From Phymatolithon calcareum (lineage: Eukaryota > Rhodophyta > Florideophyceae > Hapalidiales), in assembly GCA_977006965.1 (NCBI GenBank), contig OZ345376.1:124001-188000 (forward strand): DNA of 64,000 nucleotides, written 5' to 3'. This document shows positions 55,689 through 64,000 of this stretch, one piece after another (within the stretch, counting starts at the first letter, position 1; each line of letters begins with the position of its first letter). The notes beneath the pieces are model-generated. The model searched no databases, had not been told where the DNA came from, and saw only the letters and a program-made list of their open reading frames with translations. The translations under genes and the position numbers were made by a program.

Positions 55689-57644
55689 TGAACGCTTATA
55701 CTGGCCCGAGTTATATAATAAAATTAGATGCTACCGACAACCAATTACCACGTACTACGCAAGATACATTTGAAGTGATCGTTATTTCCTTCAACTCTGC
55801 TCTTGCTGAACTATACACTTTCGTACAACCTACCGACCAGCAATTCGAATTGCAATTCTTCATCAGAACCCAATTTGGGTCGAATTGCTATGAATTGCAA
55901 TTAATTGCAATAGCAATGGATTGCGCACGACCCCTGCTAGGAACCCGATCGTAAGCCGCCGAGAGATCGAGAACGGCTACAAAGCGGTGTCCCTTCTTCA
56001 TTGTGCTCATGGACCTTAGTATCGCGAGCTCTGTCCCCTCATTTCTTTGGAATCCTAATTGGAAGTGGTGAAACTTGTACCGGCTGCGTATCGCCGAGTC
56101 CATGGCAGCGTCAATTATTTTCCGCACTTGGCTTAGGAGCGATATCGGTCTGTAGTTCCCAGCTTCGTGTGTTACTCCTTTCTTGTAAATCGGAATCAGC
56201 GTCGCTCTTCGCCAAGCCGTCGGGATGCATTTCAGCCTGCCGCACATCTCCCATAGGGACACAATCAGTTTCCCGCTCATTTCCGGATTTGCTTGGAGCA
56301 TTTCAACTCCGATCCTGTCAGGCCCGAGTGCTTTTCCTCGTGGTGCTCGCCGGACTGCACTTTTGATCCCTTCCCGAAGTGTCTCTGACACTGCGAAATG
56401 ACATAGGGTGGAGTTCCAGGCTTTCTCCGCTTTGCACACATTGGCAATATGGGCTGTGAACATGTGGGGGCGCACGGGAGCTCCCAGCGCTCGATTAATC
56501 CCTCTTCGTTTTCGCTTACATCTTAAGATTTTGCTCAGCGTCTCCATGGCTTTGCGGGGCGACTGATCTTCAATATCATCGATGTATTTGGTATACTGCC
56601 CGGTTTTCGCCTTTCGTATTGCGGCGCGCATTTCGTTTCGGAACTTCTTGTATGTTTTCCAGTCCTCCGTTCTCATTGTTTTCTTGGCTTTCCGGTACAG
56701 ACGGGTTCTCTCTTTTGCCATTCGGTCCAGATTTCGTGTCCAGAATGGTTTAAAGCGTGGCGGTCGGCGGTGCTTGTTTGTCCACGGTTTGGTTACGAGC
56801 CGCTGGAATTTCTCGTACCATTTGTCCAACCCCTTCTTGTGGCGGCAGCATCGTAGTTCCCCTAACATTCTGGGCCCCCATTTTTCCATCGCTTTGGCCG
56901 CGCTTTCTGCTCTCTCCTCGCTCTTTCTCACTGTCGCTGAGATGAACGATTCTACCTTAGCTGGGGCCGGTTTCCTATGGTCCACGTCCATAGCGACAGG
57001 GAGATGTCCATTGCGTATTCCATCCCAAATCCCGTTGGGGGATTTCACCCTTGTCGTGTCCAGCGATTTGGTGGCAAACAAGTCGATGTTGCTGTTTCCT
57101 CTCGTTGATCTGAACGTAGCACCTGGTGCTGTGTGGATGCGCCAATTCGAGTTTGCAGCCCAGTGCACAAGGTGTCGTCCTCTCATCTTGGATTTCGTGT
57201 CCCAGTGTTGGTGACGGGCGTTGAGGTCTCCCATGAGCACCGACTTTCCTCTGCAGTGTGTTTGGACGAGGTCCAGGTACTCTATAGTCTCTTGTCTCGA
57301 GGTATTCGGGGATAGGTACGCCACGGCGACGTTTATTCCCGCCACCATAGTCACGAGTAGCTGGGCGTGATCCGTCGCGTGACGAAACTGAACGTTAATT
57401 TTGAAGGGGAATCCTTTGCGCGTGAGGATTGCGACCCCACCCCTAGGCTTAGCACGTGGTGGGCATGGCCTTGTCGTGGATACCTGGTTGTAGGGGACCC
57501 TCAGCGATTGGTCCTCCTTTTGCCATGTCTCCGTAAGCCCGAGAATATCTACTTCGTTATTTTTGAAGAGCTCCTCGACCATACGCGGCATTTCCGGAGA
57601 GCCGCCAACGTTAAATGTGCAGATCTTGATAGAAGGATTCAAGT

Positions 57645-58538
57645 TCATTGTGTAACGCTTGAGGACGGGGAGCTTTGCGATGCCGTCGGGTTGTGCATGA
57701 TGTTGCTGGGGGGTATGGCTTTTCTTTGTGGCCCGCATGACTGATCCGGTCCAGACTCCGGGTGACGTCGCCGGGGCTGGTGTCCGTGTGCGGGTGATCT
57801 CTTCTCGTTAGTGGGTCCCTCTGGAGCTTCAGTTTTGACTGGGTCGTACTGGTCTTCGCTAGAGTTCTCACTGTGGACTGCATCTCCTCCGTTTTCGCCG
57901 TTGTACTTCGCGTGTCGCGGTTTTCGGGATTTTTCTTGTCCCGATTCTGGTGCTCCAGTCGCCGCAGCTCGTACTTCGCTTCGTTCTTTACGGTCTGTCA
58001 CCAACATGTCTTCCAGTTCAATCTGTTTTGCGGTGTCTTCTGACTCTTCCACCGCCATTTTTAGGGCCTCGTCTGCAAGGTTGGCGTTTTCGCGATACCA
58101 TCTCCTGGTGTGGAAATCGGCGGTACCGGCTGCACACTTCCTCATTCTTGATCGGATGGCACGAAGGTTCCGATCTGTGTGCTCTCGTTTTGACATGTCT
58201 TGGCGTCTCGCCACGTTAGCACTCCAGATGCTATACTTAGGGTCATATCTCAGGTGTGCGGCTCGTAGTGTGGCCACCGTCCGCGCAATTAGAGGCTTGT
58301 CTGTGAGGACTTCTAGGACAGCTCCACCGACGAACGACAGTCCGAGGACGGCCCGTCTGGGTAGAACTTTCACCAGTTCGTCGTACAGTTCTTTAAGCTG
58401 GTTCGGATGTTCATCGTTGCTTAGAAATCCACGGAAATACAGAGGAACGACTTGCGGAGGGCTATGTCTCGGGGCCATGGTTTTCTTGATTACGGTTCGA
58501 AGATCAGCGATTTTTCCTTGTTCCCTCGCGGGGGACAT
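57645..58538 (-). CDS. LINE2 ORF1b: second RNA-binding-type frame (297 aa)
   Basis: An intact frame between ORF1 and ORF2, in a different frame from both. Residues about 28-105 look like a compact alpha/beta domain (VVPLYFRGFLSNDEHPNQLK, RRAVLGLSFVGGAVLEVLTD, TLRAAHLRYDPKYSIW), possibly an RRM-like fold as in LINE ORF1 proteins. The rest is charged and disordered. The first ATG (58538) overlaps ORF1 by 49 nt; a second ATG (MAPRHSPPQ, near 58478) lies just after the ORF1 stop and could serve instead. Its TGA overlaps the ORF2 ATG as ATGA (57648-57645), suggesting termination-reinitiation coupling. A frameshift splitting one longer ORF1 is the alternative. Confidence 0.72.
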   Translation of the reverse strand: MSPAREQGKIADLRTVIKKTMAPRHSPPQVVPLYFRGFLSNDEHPNQLKELYDELVKVLPRRAVLGLSFVGGAVLEVLTDKPLIARTVATLRAAHLRYDPKYSIWSANVARRQDMSKREHTDRNLRAIRSRMRKCAAGTADFHTRRWYRENANLADEALKMAVEESEDTAKQIELEDMLVTDRKERSEVRAAATGAPESGQEKSRKPRHAKYNGENGGDAVHSENSSEDQYDPVKTEAPEGPTNEKRSPAHGHQPRRRHPESGPDQSCGPQRKAIPPSNIMHNPTASQSSPSSSVTQ

Positions 58539-59818
58539 TCTGTGATTCGGAGTGTACGCGGCGGCAATCTCGGCGAAGTTCGAGGAAATTCAGGTCCTTT
58601 TTTCAGAATTGCTACATCAGCGACGTCGCCTGAGGCGGTCTTGGGGTGCCTGTCGCTCCACACTGTTGACTTTTGGGGCTCCAGTATCTCACCTGGCTCG
58701 CTAGCAGAGCCTTTCGTGTTCTTTTCCTTCACCGGTGAGGCTGAGGATATCTCCGTCGGCGAATGTTCTCGTGGTTCCCGTTGTGATACTCGGTGTTTTC
58801 CGTTGGGGCTATGCTCATTGACGTCGGGGGCGGCTATCTGTCGGGGTTCGTCTTCAGAATCGACTGGTCCGAGGGTTTCGTTTTCTTCTGACTCGCCCTT
58901 CCGGGCTAGGGTCCGTAATTCTGCCTGTAGGACGGAGATGGTGCTGGTGAGTTCCACCACTGCCAATGTCAGTGCCTCGATCTTCTCCTTGTCCTCGTTT
59001 CGTGCTAGGCGGCTTTTCGGTGGCGCCTCGTGTCCTCCGGTGCTACGTACTTCTGCCAGCTCGATTGCTAGCCTCATTACCCTTCCACCGCAGAATTCGT
59101 TGCAGTCGCGGCATTTCGCTCGGACGGCACCGCACCTGCTCGGGCCTTGGAGTGTGAGAGAATAGGGAGTTTTGCATTCGGGACATCGGACTGCCTGTCG
59201 CACTGCTACGAATCTAGATTTCCATTCGGACATGTGCTCCTTGCTTCGGTTTCCTATTGGGATCGTCAGCGGAATTGTCCGCGTGATTGTGTGGCGGCGC
59301 GAGGGCTTCGTGGAGGTTTCCTTGCCTTCTGTTGGCAGTATACATTCCACTGATTTCTTGCTCTTTTTTTTCGGTGGGGATTTCGTATCGTCTTCCGTTT
59401 GATCTCTTGCGTGTTCTTCGTGTGGGGGGCGCGGGTTGGTGTCCTTCGACGGTTTCTTGTCTAGGGTATTTTTCGTTACGGTGTCCATGGCAGTGTTGGT
59501 ATCTTTGTCATTGTCTTTGGGCATCGGAGGATGTGGGTTTTTTGAGGCCTTCAGACGGGCGCGGCGCGCACGCGTCGCGGCTGTGGGCTGGGCCTTCGGT
59601 CTCGCAATACCGATGCTGGTCATTTGTTTCATACTTCGGGTCAAAATCGACGATTTCGCTTGATCTTTCCGGATTGGGGCAGTTTTGTCGCGAATGGTAT
59701 TCTCGCGATTTCCGCCCAGGTTAGTTCCCCCGTGGTCGTCCCCTACGCTATTGGTCTCCATTTGGAGATCCAAGCACGCCGATCGGCGCGCTTTCCGGTC
59801 CGCTGCTAGCTGCTCCAC
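58490..59818 (-). CDS. LINE2 ORF1: basic, Pro/Ser-rich protein with zinc ribbon (442 aa)
   Basis: An intact first frame of LINE2. The N-terminal 200 residues are basic, Lys/Pro/Thr-rich and probably disordered (KSPPKKKSKKS). A CX2CX20CX2C motif lies at residues about 211-240 (CPEC...CRDC) and could bind zinc and nucleic acid. It is followed by a leucine-rich helical stretch (EALTLAVVELTSTISVLQAE), a probable coiled coil for multimerisation, then an acidic Ser/Pro-rich tail. Such composition fits the RNA-binding ORF1 of LINEs, although the zinc-ribbon spacing differs from the usual CCHC knuckles. The start is the first ATG after an 80-nt leader. The stop lies inside ORF1b (49-nt overlap). Confidence 0.8.
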   Translation of the reverse strand: MEQLAADRKARRSACLDLQMETNSVGDDHGGTNLGGNRENTIRDKTAPIRKDQAKSSILTRSMKQMTSIGIARPKAQPTAATRARRARLKASKNPHPPMPKDNDKDTNTAMDTVTKNTLDKKPSKDTNPRPPHEEHARDQTEDDTKSPPKKKSKKSVECILPTEGKETSTKPSRRHTITRTIPLTIPIGNRSKEHMSEWKSRFVAVRQAVRCPECKTPYSLTLQGPSRCGAVRAKCRDCNEFCGGRVMRLAIELAEVRSTGGHEAPPKSRLARNEDKEKIEALTLAVVELTSTISVLQAELRTLARKGESEENETLGPVDSEDEPRQIAAPDVNEHSPNGKHRVSQREPREHSPTEISSASPVKEKNTKGSASEPGEILEPQKSTVWSDRHPKTASGDVADVAILKKGPEFPRTSPRLPPRTLRITECPPRGNKEKSLIFEP

Positions 59819-59898
59819 TTTCTGCCGTCGTTTCTCTTGCCTTCTTTCTTTTTTTTCCGCCTAGTTCGCTATCCGGACCGATCGGGTCGGGATTGCTC

Positions 59899-59911
59899 GG
59901 TTTTGTTCGGG
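59899..59911. repeat. Target-site duplication of LINE2, 5' copy
   Basis: GGTTTTGTTCGGG, identical to 53541-53553. Confidence 0.9.
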
Positions 59912-59980
59912 AGGAAAAGTCCAGTGTGCTGTGGCCAGGGAATTCCCTCGTGGAGCCACGGAGTGGTATGTGTGGTCTGC

Positions 59981-61667
59981 ATGCAGGGGATATTTGATGA
60001 TTTTATTTTTGAGAGCTCCCAAAGCCTCACCTTGGAGTAACGGGGCAGCTCTTGCATAATCTCTACGCTATAGTCATCTGGCTGCTCAAAACGCTCTTGA
60101 TTCGTAATTCTCTCCCAACAAGAGCTCCGGTAAGTCTCTTGCACTCAAACTCAATTTCTGTACTCATCTTCGATGACGCTAGAGTACGTTGTAAGGCGAC
60201 TAGTTCGACCACCGCGGTAATCCCACAGTACGCACCCAACACTGATTTCCTCCAAAGGGGTGCTCGGTTGAATGTCAACCTTAGGCACCTTAAACGTGTT
60301 GTTCTTTCTCCTATGTAAAGGATCCCTGGTAGCTTGCCTTCAATAGGAATCTTCATTGACCTGCCTTCTTCTTCCTTTTCCCATACCTTAATTGTTTCTT
60401 CTCTCCTCGTCTTCTTCGTGACAGATCCCTCCTGGGATTTCTGAAGGGCTTGTCGCAAGTCTTCATACATCTTGAGATATTCAATATCCTTCATTGCTTC
60501 CTTTACGTCCTCATCTCTTCCAACGTACTCTTCTGTTTCTTCAAGGCGCTTTTTGTGCCTTACCAGGCTTAATGCAAACCTTTCTGCTTGATGACGTCTC
60601 CTCATCTTTGGTGGTCCCAGTCGGCACAGAACTCGCATTCGGTCCCGGCGGTGTTCGGCATACTTTCCGAAAACATTTTTGTAGAACAAGCCCTCTGCCG
60701 ACTCGATTGCCGAGAGCAATCGATTTGTCATTGGAGTAACGTGTAACGCATACTCCCATTTCGGGATAATTAGCGACTTAAAGATCCTGATGCATGTCTC
60801 CGGTTTGAATCCTCGAACATTCACTCCAAGCTCCCGAAGCTTATGTATGCATCCTGCAGCATTTCGAACTCTTGCTATGGCCGTGTCATCCGTAACACCC
60901 TTGTTATTCATGCTTACCCCAAGATACGAGAGTCTCCAGGCTTGATATAGTTCTCGTCCTGCCAAGTAAAACGTGTGCTTCTGAAGTCCTTTGTACTTAA
61001 GAACTTCGCTTTTTCCTGGTTTTGTGTTCCATTTCATGCCATTTTCGCTTGCCCAACTGGTCGCTATATCAAGAAGTTTCTGCATTCCTCGTCCTGTCTT
61101 CGCTTGAAGCTGAACATCATCTGCGAACAATTGCACAGGACTTTCTGAAACGTTCCTGTCTGTCTTGGAGACGGCTTCTGCGAATGTGTCCATGAATATA
61201 TTGTATAGGCATGGACTAAGCGGGGAACCTTGAGGTACTCCTCGGTCGATGATACACCACGTTTCTGTCTCGTCTCCAGCTGATGTGACCCACGATGGTT
61301 TTAACAGGTACGCAACCATCCTTGCTATCTCTTCGGGAAGTTTCTCCTTCAGCCTCTTCATGAGGATATCCCTGGGCACACTATCGTATGCTGCGGATAG
61401 GTCAAGAACTGCCATGAACGGATGGCCCTTTTTCATTGAACTTTTTGCCCGGAGTATAGCGAGATAAGTGCTTCTGTCTTTCCGAAAACCCAGCTGAACC
61501 TTATTGAAGCGATAGTTCTCGCGTATGTATGCATCTAGAGCTGAGTCGATGATTTTCCTGGCTTGACTTAAAAGAGATATGGGCCTGTAGTTTGCTGCTA
61601 CATGAGCTGGGCCTTTCTTGTATAAGGGAATCAGAGTTGCTTGGCGCCATGCCCGAGGAAGACATTC
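59981..61667 (-). mobile_element. LINE1: 5'-truncated non-LTR retrotransposon with intact ORF part
   Basis: 1.69 kb on the minus strand, starting inside the RT domain (CLPRAWRQATLIPLYKKG) and ending ..AAAATAAAATCATCAAATAT CCCC. The 12-bp target duplication CCTGCATGCAGA (minus strand) is present at about 61668-61679 and 59969-59980, allowing for shared C bases at the junction. It belongs to the same family as the dead copy at 2363-4155. The frame is fully open, so this is a young insertion, though 5' truncation makes it inactive. Confidence 0.92.
60063..61667 (-). CDS. LINE1 reverse transcriptase, C-terminal 534 residues, fused in frame to upstream sequence
   Basis: The open frame spans 62126-60063 (687 codons). 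Residues about 1-153 are the interrupted host frame, and residues from about 154 on are LINE. RT motifs: YKKGPAHVAANYRPISLL, VQLGFRKDRS, VLDLSAAYDSVPRD (about 240-250), WCIIDRGVPQGSPLSPC and QLFADDVQLQ (about 333-341, with the catalytic Asp pair). A thumb and a basic C-terminal region (GDETETWC to QMTIA) follow. The first RT block and the endonuclease are missing through 5' truncation. The join with the host frame is in phase, so a chimeric protein could in theory be made. Confidence 0.9.
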   Translation of the reverse strand, partial: ECLPRAWRQATLIPLYKKGPAHVAANYRPISLLSQARKIIDSALDAYIRENYRFNKVQLGFRKDRSTYLAILRAKSSMKKGHPFMAVLDLSAAYDSVPRDILMKRLKEKLPEEIARMVAYLLKPSWVTSAGDETETWCIIDRGVPQGSPLSPCLYNIFMDTFAEAVSKTDRNVSESPVQLFADDVQLQAKTGRGMQKLLDIATSWASENGMKWNTKPGKSEVLKYKGLQKHTFYLAGRELYQAWRLSYLGVSMNNKGVTDDTAIARVRNAAGCIHKLRELGVNVRGFKPETCIRIFKSLIIPKWEYALHVTPMTNRLLSAIESAEGLFYKNVFGKYAEHRRDRMRVLCRLGPPKMRRRHQAERFALSLVRHKKRLEETEEYVGRDEDVKEAMKDIEYLKMYEDLRQALQKSQEGSVTKKTRREETIKVWEKEEEGRSMKIPIEGKLPGILYIGERTTRLRCLRLTFNRAPLWRKSVLGAYCGITAVVELVALQRTLASSKMSTEIEFECKRLTGALVGRELRIKSVLSSQMTIA

Positions 61668-62129
61668 TGCATGCAGGAGCCCTGTATGACACGACAAGTC
61701 CACCATTCTGACAATCAGAAAACGGTCAAGCTTTATGATACTGCCTTCTAACCTAATCACATCGCCTCGATACAGAGCTCCTCGAAAAAGCGGGCAAACT
61801 TCTTCCTCTCCAATACTCATTGGTCTACCATGCCCATCCACTCTTTCAGTCACTCCGTTTCGATAGATCTCGGGCAGCACCGAGCCACCAATCCCAGCTG
61901 CCATCCCTCTGAGTAGCATCGCCGTTCGCACATCAGGCATTAATCCAGCTGAGAGCGCGACCGGGTGCACATTAGCTCCCTGCACTGAGCCTCGCGGCGC
62001 CCTGCATCTATCGCCGTGCTCGCAAGAGCGCTTCATTAACCTGCCGCGCACAGTCGAAGAACAATCCGAGCTCATTGAGGGCATTCTGTTTCTACGTATA
62101 GCGGAGAACACGGACCATAAGTGCATCTA

Positions 62130-62896
62130 AAGCTCCCTCAAGACAATGCTTAACACTGCATACGCCTCTCGCGGTTTCCCCATCAACGCGTATGCTCAGG
62201 CGAGTGTGGCTATTCCCACACCAGAAACGACATTTGCTTCTAGGATTTCGTCTCGTTCCTTTTTTTCTCCTCGCTCCTCCCGGTCTCCTCGCTCTCAGCA
62301 CTCGCCGTCATCCGCATCCTCACAAGAATGTCTTCCAGATCCAGAGAAATTCACTTGGCAAAATCTCGAACTACTTCACGAAGATGGTCGGATATGCTCA
62401 GAGATTCTCACAAGCTCGAGGAAGAAGAAGATATACGCAGAAGCCCTTTCGTCAATTTCAGACAAATCTCTCGTTTTGTGATTTGCCTGATTCGCTGTAG
62501 ACGATTTTTTTTGCCTATCACTATAGTAGGCACCTCGTGATACGTTTCCTGTGCTCGGGGCACGTAATAAGTATCATTCTTTCAAGGCATACCCAACGCT
62601 TGCCTTTTTAAGTGACATGTAACTAAGTCAAGGTGAACCGCACGATTACATCATCATTCGCCAAATGGGAATAAAGACCAACCTAGACTGGCCTCCTCAT
62701 CGGAATAAGCAAGAGTCTTCACTGCAATCCACAATCAACTCACCTCAGGCGTAAATTTGCTACACATATAATTTGGCTCCGATGGGGGAAAATACTCCAC
62801 TGTACTGCTTCACGCGGCATCAGCTGCTTGTCACTCTAGGCGCTTCATTTGGCAAAGAGGGTTCAGTTCCAGTCGCAGCTTTGACGGCTTGAAACA
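62130..62896. other. No clear gene; upstream of the split open frame
   Basis: The minus frame 62301-62092 (CRFWCGNSHTRLSIRVDGET) and the following NALNELGLFFDCARQVNEAL stretch (about 62085-62010, other frame) look protein-like. They could be the start of the interrupted frame, with a stop or an intron between. Confidence 0.35.
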
Positions 62897-62911
62897 TAGC
62901 ATGGAGTTCAT

Positions 62912-63326
62912 CTAGTGTTCTTTTCGTGAGTTCACATTCGACTGTCCTGTCTCAAGACAGGTCTTGATATCTTGGATAACATCTTTTCCAGTTTGTCTAG
63001 TCAGCACTATGAGCTTCGAGGTACTCATTGGCGGTAAAATACTGTTTAAGGCCAACATTCCATTCCTCCTCGAGTTGAAGCACGAATGCAGCGGTAGTAC
63101 TGTTTTGGCGTGGCGCAATATGACGCTTTTTGCCATTTTCTGCTTTAGCGGCAGCATCCAGAAGCTTCTGCTTCTGGTGCTGCAAGATATTTGTTGTATC
63201 ACAGATCTCTTTTGCCGTGGTGCAAAGGTGAATATTTCTTTGGCGTGTGTGAGATTCGCCACCGAATTTAGAAGCTCTTTGTCCTCTCGTTGATACTAGA
63301 GAGAAGCTGAAAAGTAATAGGTACAT
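62912..63326 (-). pseudogene. Unknown gag-like or coiled-coil protein fragment, copy 2
   Basis: Partner of 22078-22640 (see there). The frame 63326-62997 has TTAKEICDTTNILQHQKQKL and KAENGKKRHIAPRQNSTT. The overlapping frame 63262-62912 has LIVLTRQTGKDVIQDIKTCL. The switch of frame between the conserved parts, also seen in copy 1, indicates decay. TGTCCTGTCTCAAGACAGGT is a small fold-back at its end (62943-62962). Confidence 0.6.
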
Positions 63327-64000
63327 CCGCTTGTCAGAATCGCCTTATGGTCTTAAAGTCGACTACGAGTGACTTCGTCTAGTGGAATATTTTCCCTCTC
63401 GACGCCCAGTTATGGGGCAGAGGTTGGTTTTGGTACTACATCAGATCGTGTCTCATCCGACAGCGCAAACGTTGAACAAAGAAAGACCCGTTCCTTGGCA
63501 CTACAGCCTTCGCAAAGCTGCCCCCAGCGTCTGCAGAAGCGTTGGTAACTTTTAAATAAAACTCACACTTCTCGCTTCTCTTACTAGGGATTTAAGAATT
63601 GGACCAGGCGATCTCGGTGCGGAAGTGTCCATCGAACTTTTAGAGATGGCGGTAAGCACGAGAGGACGTATCCCGCAGAAAGGCTAAGCCTGACCAGCAG
63701 TTTCTGGGTAATGATAGAGCTTGATGACATTCCACAAGACGGCGTGCTGGAACGGACGCGAATGCTGCAGATCATATCGAAGGGTTTCATGCAGTATACG
63801 CAAATGTTTAGTGCCGTGGTTTACTTGCCTGCTTCCGGTATTTGAATTGGAAGATGCCCGAGAAATATAGAAACGCCGTCAAGCGAACAGTGTCTTCCGT
63901 CGCCAGGATTTAAATTTTGAAAAATGACTGAATTATGTAGATGTGGGTACATGCCAAGCGTTCGCCAAGCAAGGAGCAAGGGCGACACTTAACGGGAGAA
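63327..64000. other. No recognisable gene
   Basis: Short frames only; nothing recognised. Confidence 0.4.

Larger units (their letters stand above)
54965..55944. mobile_element. hAT-type non-autonomous DNA transposon (964 bp) with 8-bp duplications
   Basis: The element is 54973-55936. Its ends are CAGGGGTAGTGCCAATTCCA and, reverse-complemented, CAGGGGTCGTGCGCAATCCA (about 21 of 25 matching, CAGGGG start typical of hAT). CTAGGAAC flanks it exactly at 54965-54972 and 55937-55944, the 8-bp size of hAT elements. It sits inside the LINE2 RT frame and encodes no transposase. The ends are rich in GCAAT/ATTGC words that could be subterminal binding sites. Several large palindromes fill the interior. 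Confidence 0.9.
53665..57648 (-). pseudogene. LINE2 ORF2: endonuclease-reverse transcriptase, interrupted
   Basis: From the ATGA start (MNLNPSIKICTFNVGG). The endonuclease domain (EEP) has ILGLTETW, GGVAILTRKG, GDLNARHQHWD, SNIDLF and NGHLPVAMDV; the usual Asp before the catalytic His is Gly here. The reverse transcriptase has GKALGPDRIGVEML, WRRATLIPIYKKG, YRPISLLSQVRKIID, FQLGFQR, VLDLSAAYDRVP (first Asp; then split by the hAT element), RDILQKRVDK, GVAQGSPLRP and ILFADDVQL. The thumb and a 330-residue C-terminal region follow to 53665. A TGA (54802-54804) interrupts just before LYNLFMD, and a TAA (54697-54699) follows FADDVQL where related LINE1 has Gln. Removing the hAT element and one duplication restores the frame across VPRDIL. 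No RNase H domain seen. Confidence 0.93.
53554..59898 (-). mobile_element. LINE2: apparently full-length non-LTR retrotransposon
   Basis: 6345 bp including a 972-bp hAT insertion with its duplication; about 5.4 kb without it. It is flanked by the 13-bp duplication GGTTTTGTTCGGG. It contains three overlapping frames on the minus strand: ORF1, ORF1b, and an endonuclease-reverse transcriptase ORF2. The 3' end reads AAAATAAAGACCTACAATTT followed by a run of C (13 in all, 3 of which belong to the duplication). ORF2 carries two stops and the hAT element, so the copy is now inactive, but ORF1 and ORF1b are intact. Confidence 0.93.
53488..62126 (-). pseudogene. Unknown open frame split by two LINEs (three pieces)
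   Basis: Piece 1 (62126-61668) encodes about 153 residues, including VALSAGLMPDVRTAMLLRGM, GVTERVDGHGRPMSIGEEEV and IRLEGSIIKLDRFLIVRMVD. After LINE1, piece 2 (about 59980-59899) continues in the same frame (HADHTYHSVAPRGN). After LINE2, piece 3 (53540-53488) again continues in frame to a TGA (NLVAPPHHSMSPKHCPHN). The frame stays open across both insertion sites once one copy of each target duplication is removed, so the pre-insertion sequence could have been coding. The family is not recognised, and the true start may be further upstream, where the 62301-62092 frame is also protein-like. Confidence 0.5.

Noticed and set aside
56001-59809. Plus-strand frames over LINE2 (up to 244 codons)
   Set aside because: They are antisense to intact LINE frames; Cys/Phe/Ser-rich composition is typical of antisense translation.

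Overview
The window looks like transposon-rich nuclear DNA of a eukaryote. Two introns with GT..AG ends are visible, several genes have AATAAA-type 3' signals, and all the recognisable mobile elements are eukaryotic: LINEs, a tRNA-derived SINE, and MULE, hAT, Harbinger and pogo-like DNA transposons. Genes are few, compact and mostly intronless. A GRAS-free, single-exon sucrose-transporter-type carrier among dense transposon remains would fit a red alga (florideophyte type) or another TE-rich protist. The species call is inference only.

Layout. 1-8 kb: an unknown repeat family, an unknown element ('element X') split by a 5'-truncated LINE, and long stretches with nothing recognisable. 8-12 kb: an intact gene of unknown function (8032-8991) and a decayed paralogue of its 3' half. 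12-18 kb: SINE copies, a MULE inserted into one of them, and two more pieces of element X. 18.9-20.4 kb: an intact sugar-transporter gene, the best host gene here. 20.4-28 kb: palindromes, a SINE, a gag-like fragment and a decayed unknown gene. 28.2-31.3 kb: a complete-looking Harbinger-type transposon with terminal inverted repeats and two divergent genes. 31.5-35.6 kb: two broken pogo/Tigger-like transposase copies on opposite strands. 40-42 kb: a LINE endonuclease fragment, a LINE tail and a GC-rich tandem repeat. 42.5-43 kb: a probable broken DTW-domain gene. 48.8-50.7 kb: a broken Hsp70-like gene. 51.1-51.9 kb: a small spliced gene of unknown function. 53.5-62.1 kb: a nested stack in which an unknown open frame is interrupted by two LINEs of the same clade, one of which is in turn interrupted by a hAT-type element. 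Target-site duplications (12, 13 and 8 bp) define every junction of the stack.

The most unusual signals are: (1) LINE 3' ends that finish in runs of C instead of poly(A), seen in five copies; (2) a LINE with three overlapping open frames, the last pair joined by an ATGA stop/start; (3) many perfect or near-perfect fold-back palindromes, some created as templated inverted insertions inside a reverse-transcriptase pseudogene; and (4) an Hsp70-like pseudogene whose tail codes for a basic, nuclear-signal-like segment instead of EEVD. All similarities were judged by eye from the sequence; none were tested by database search.
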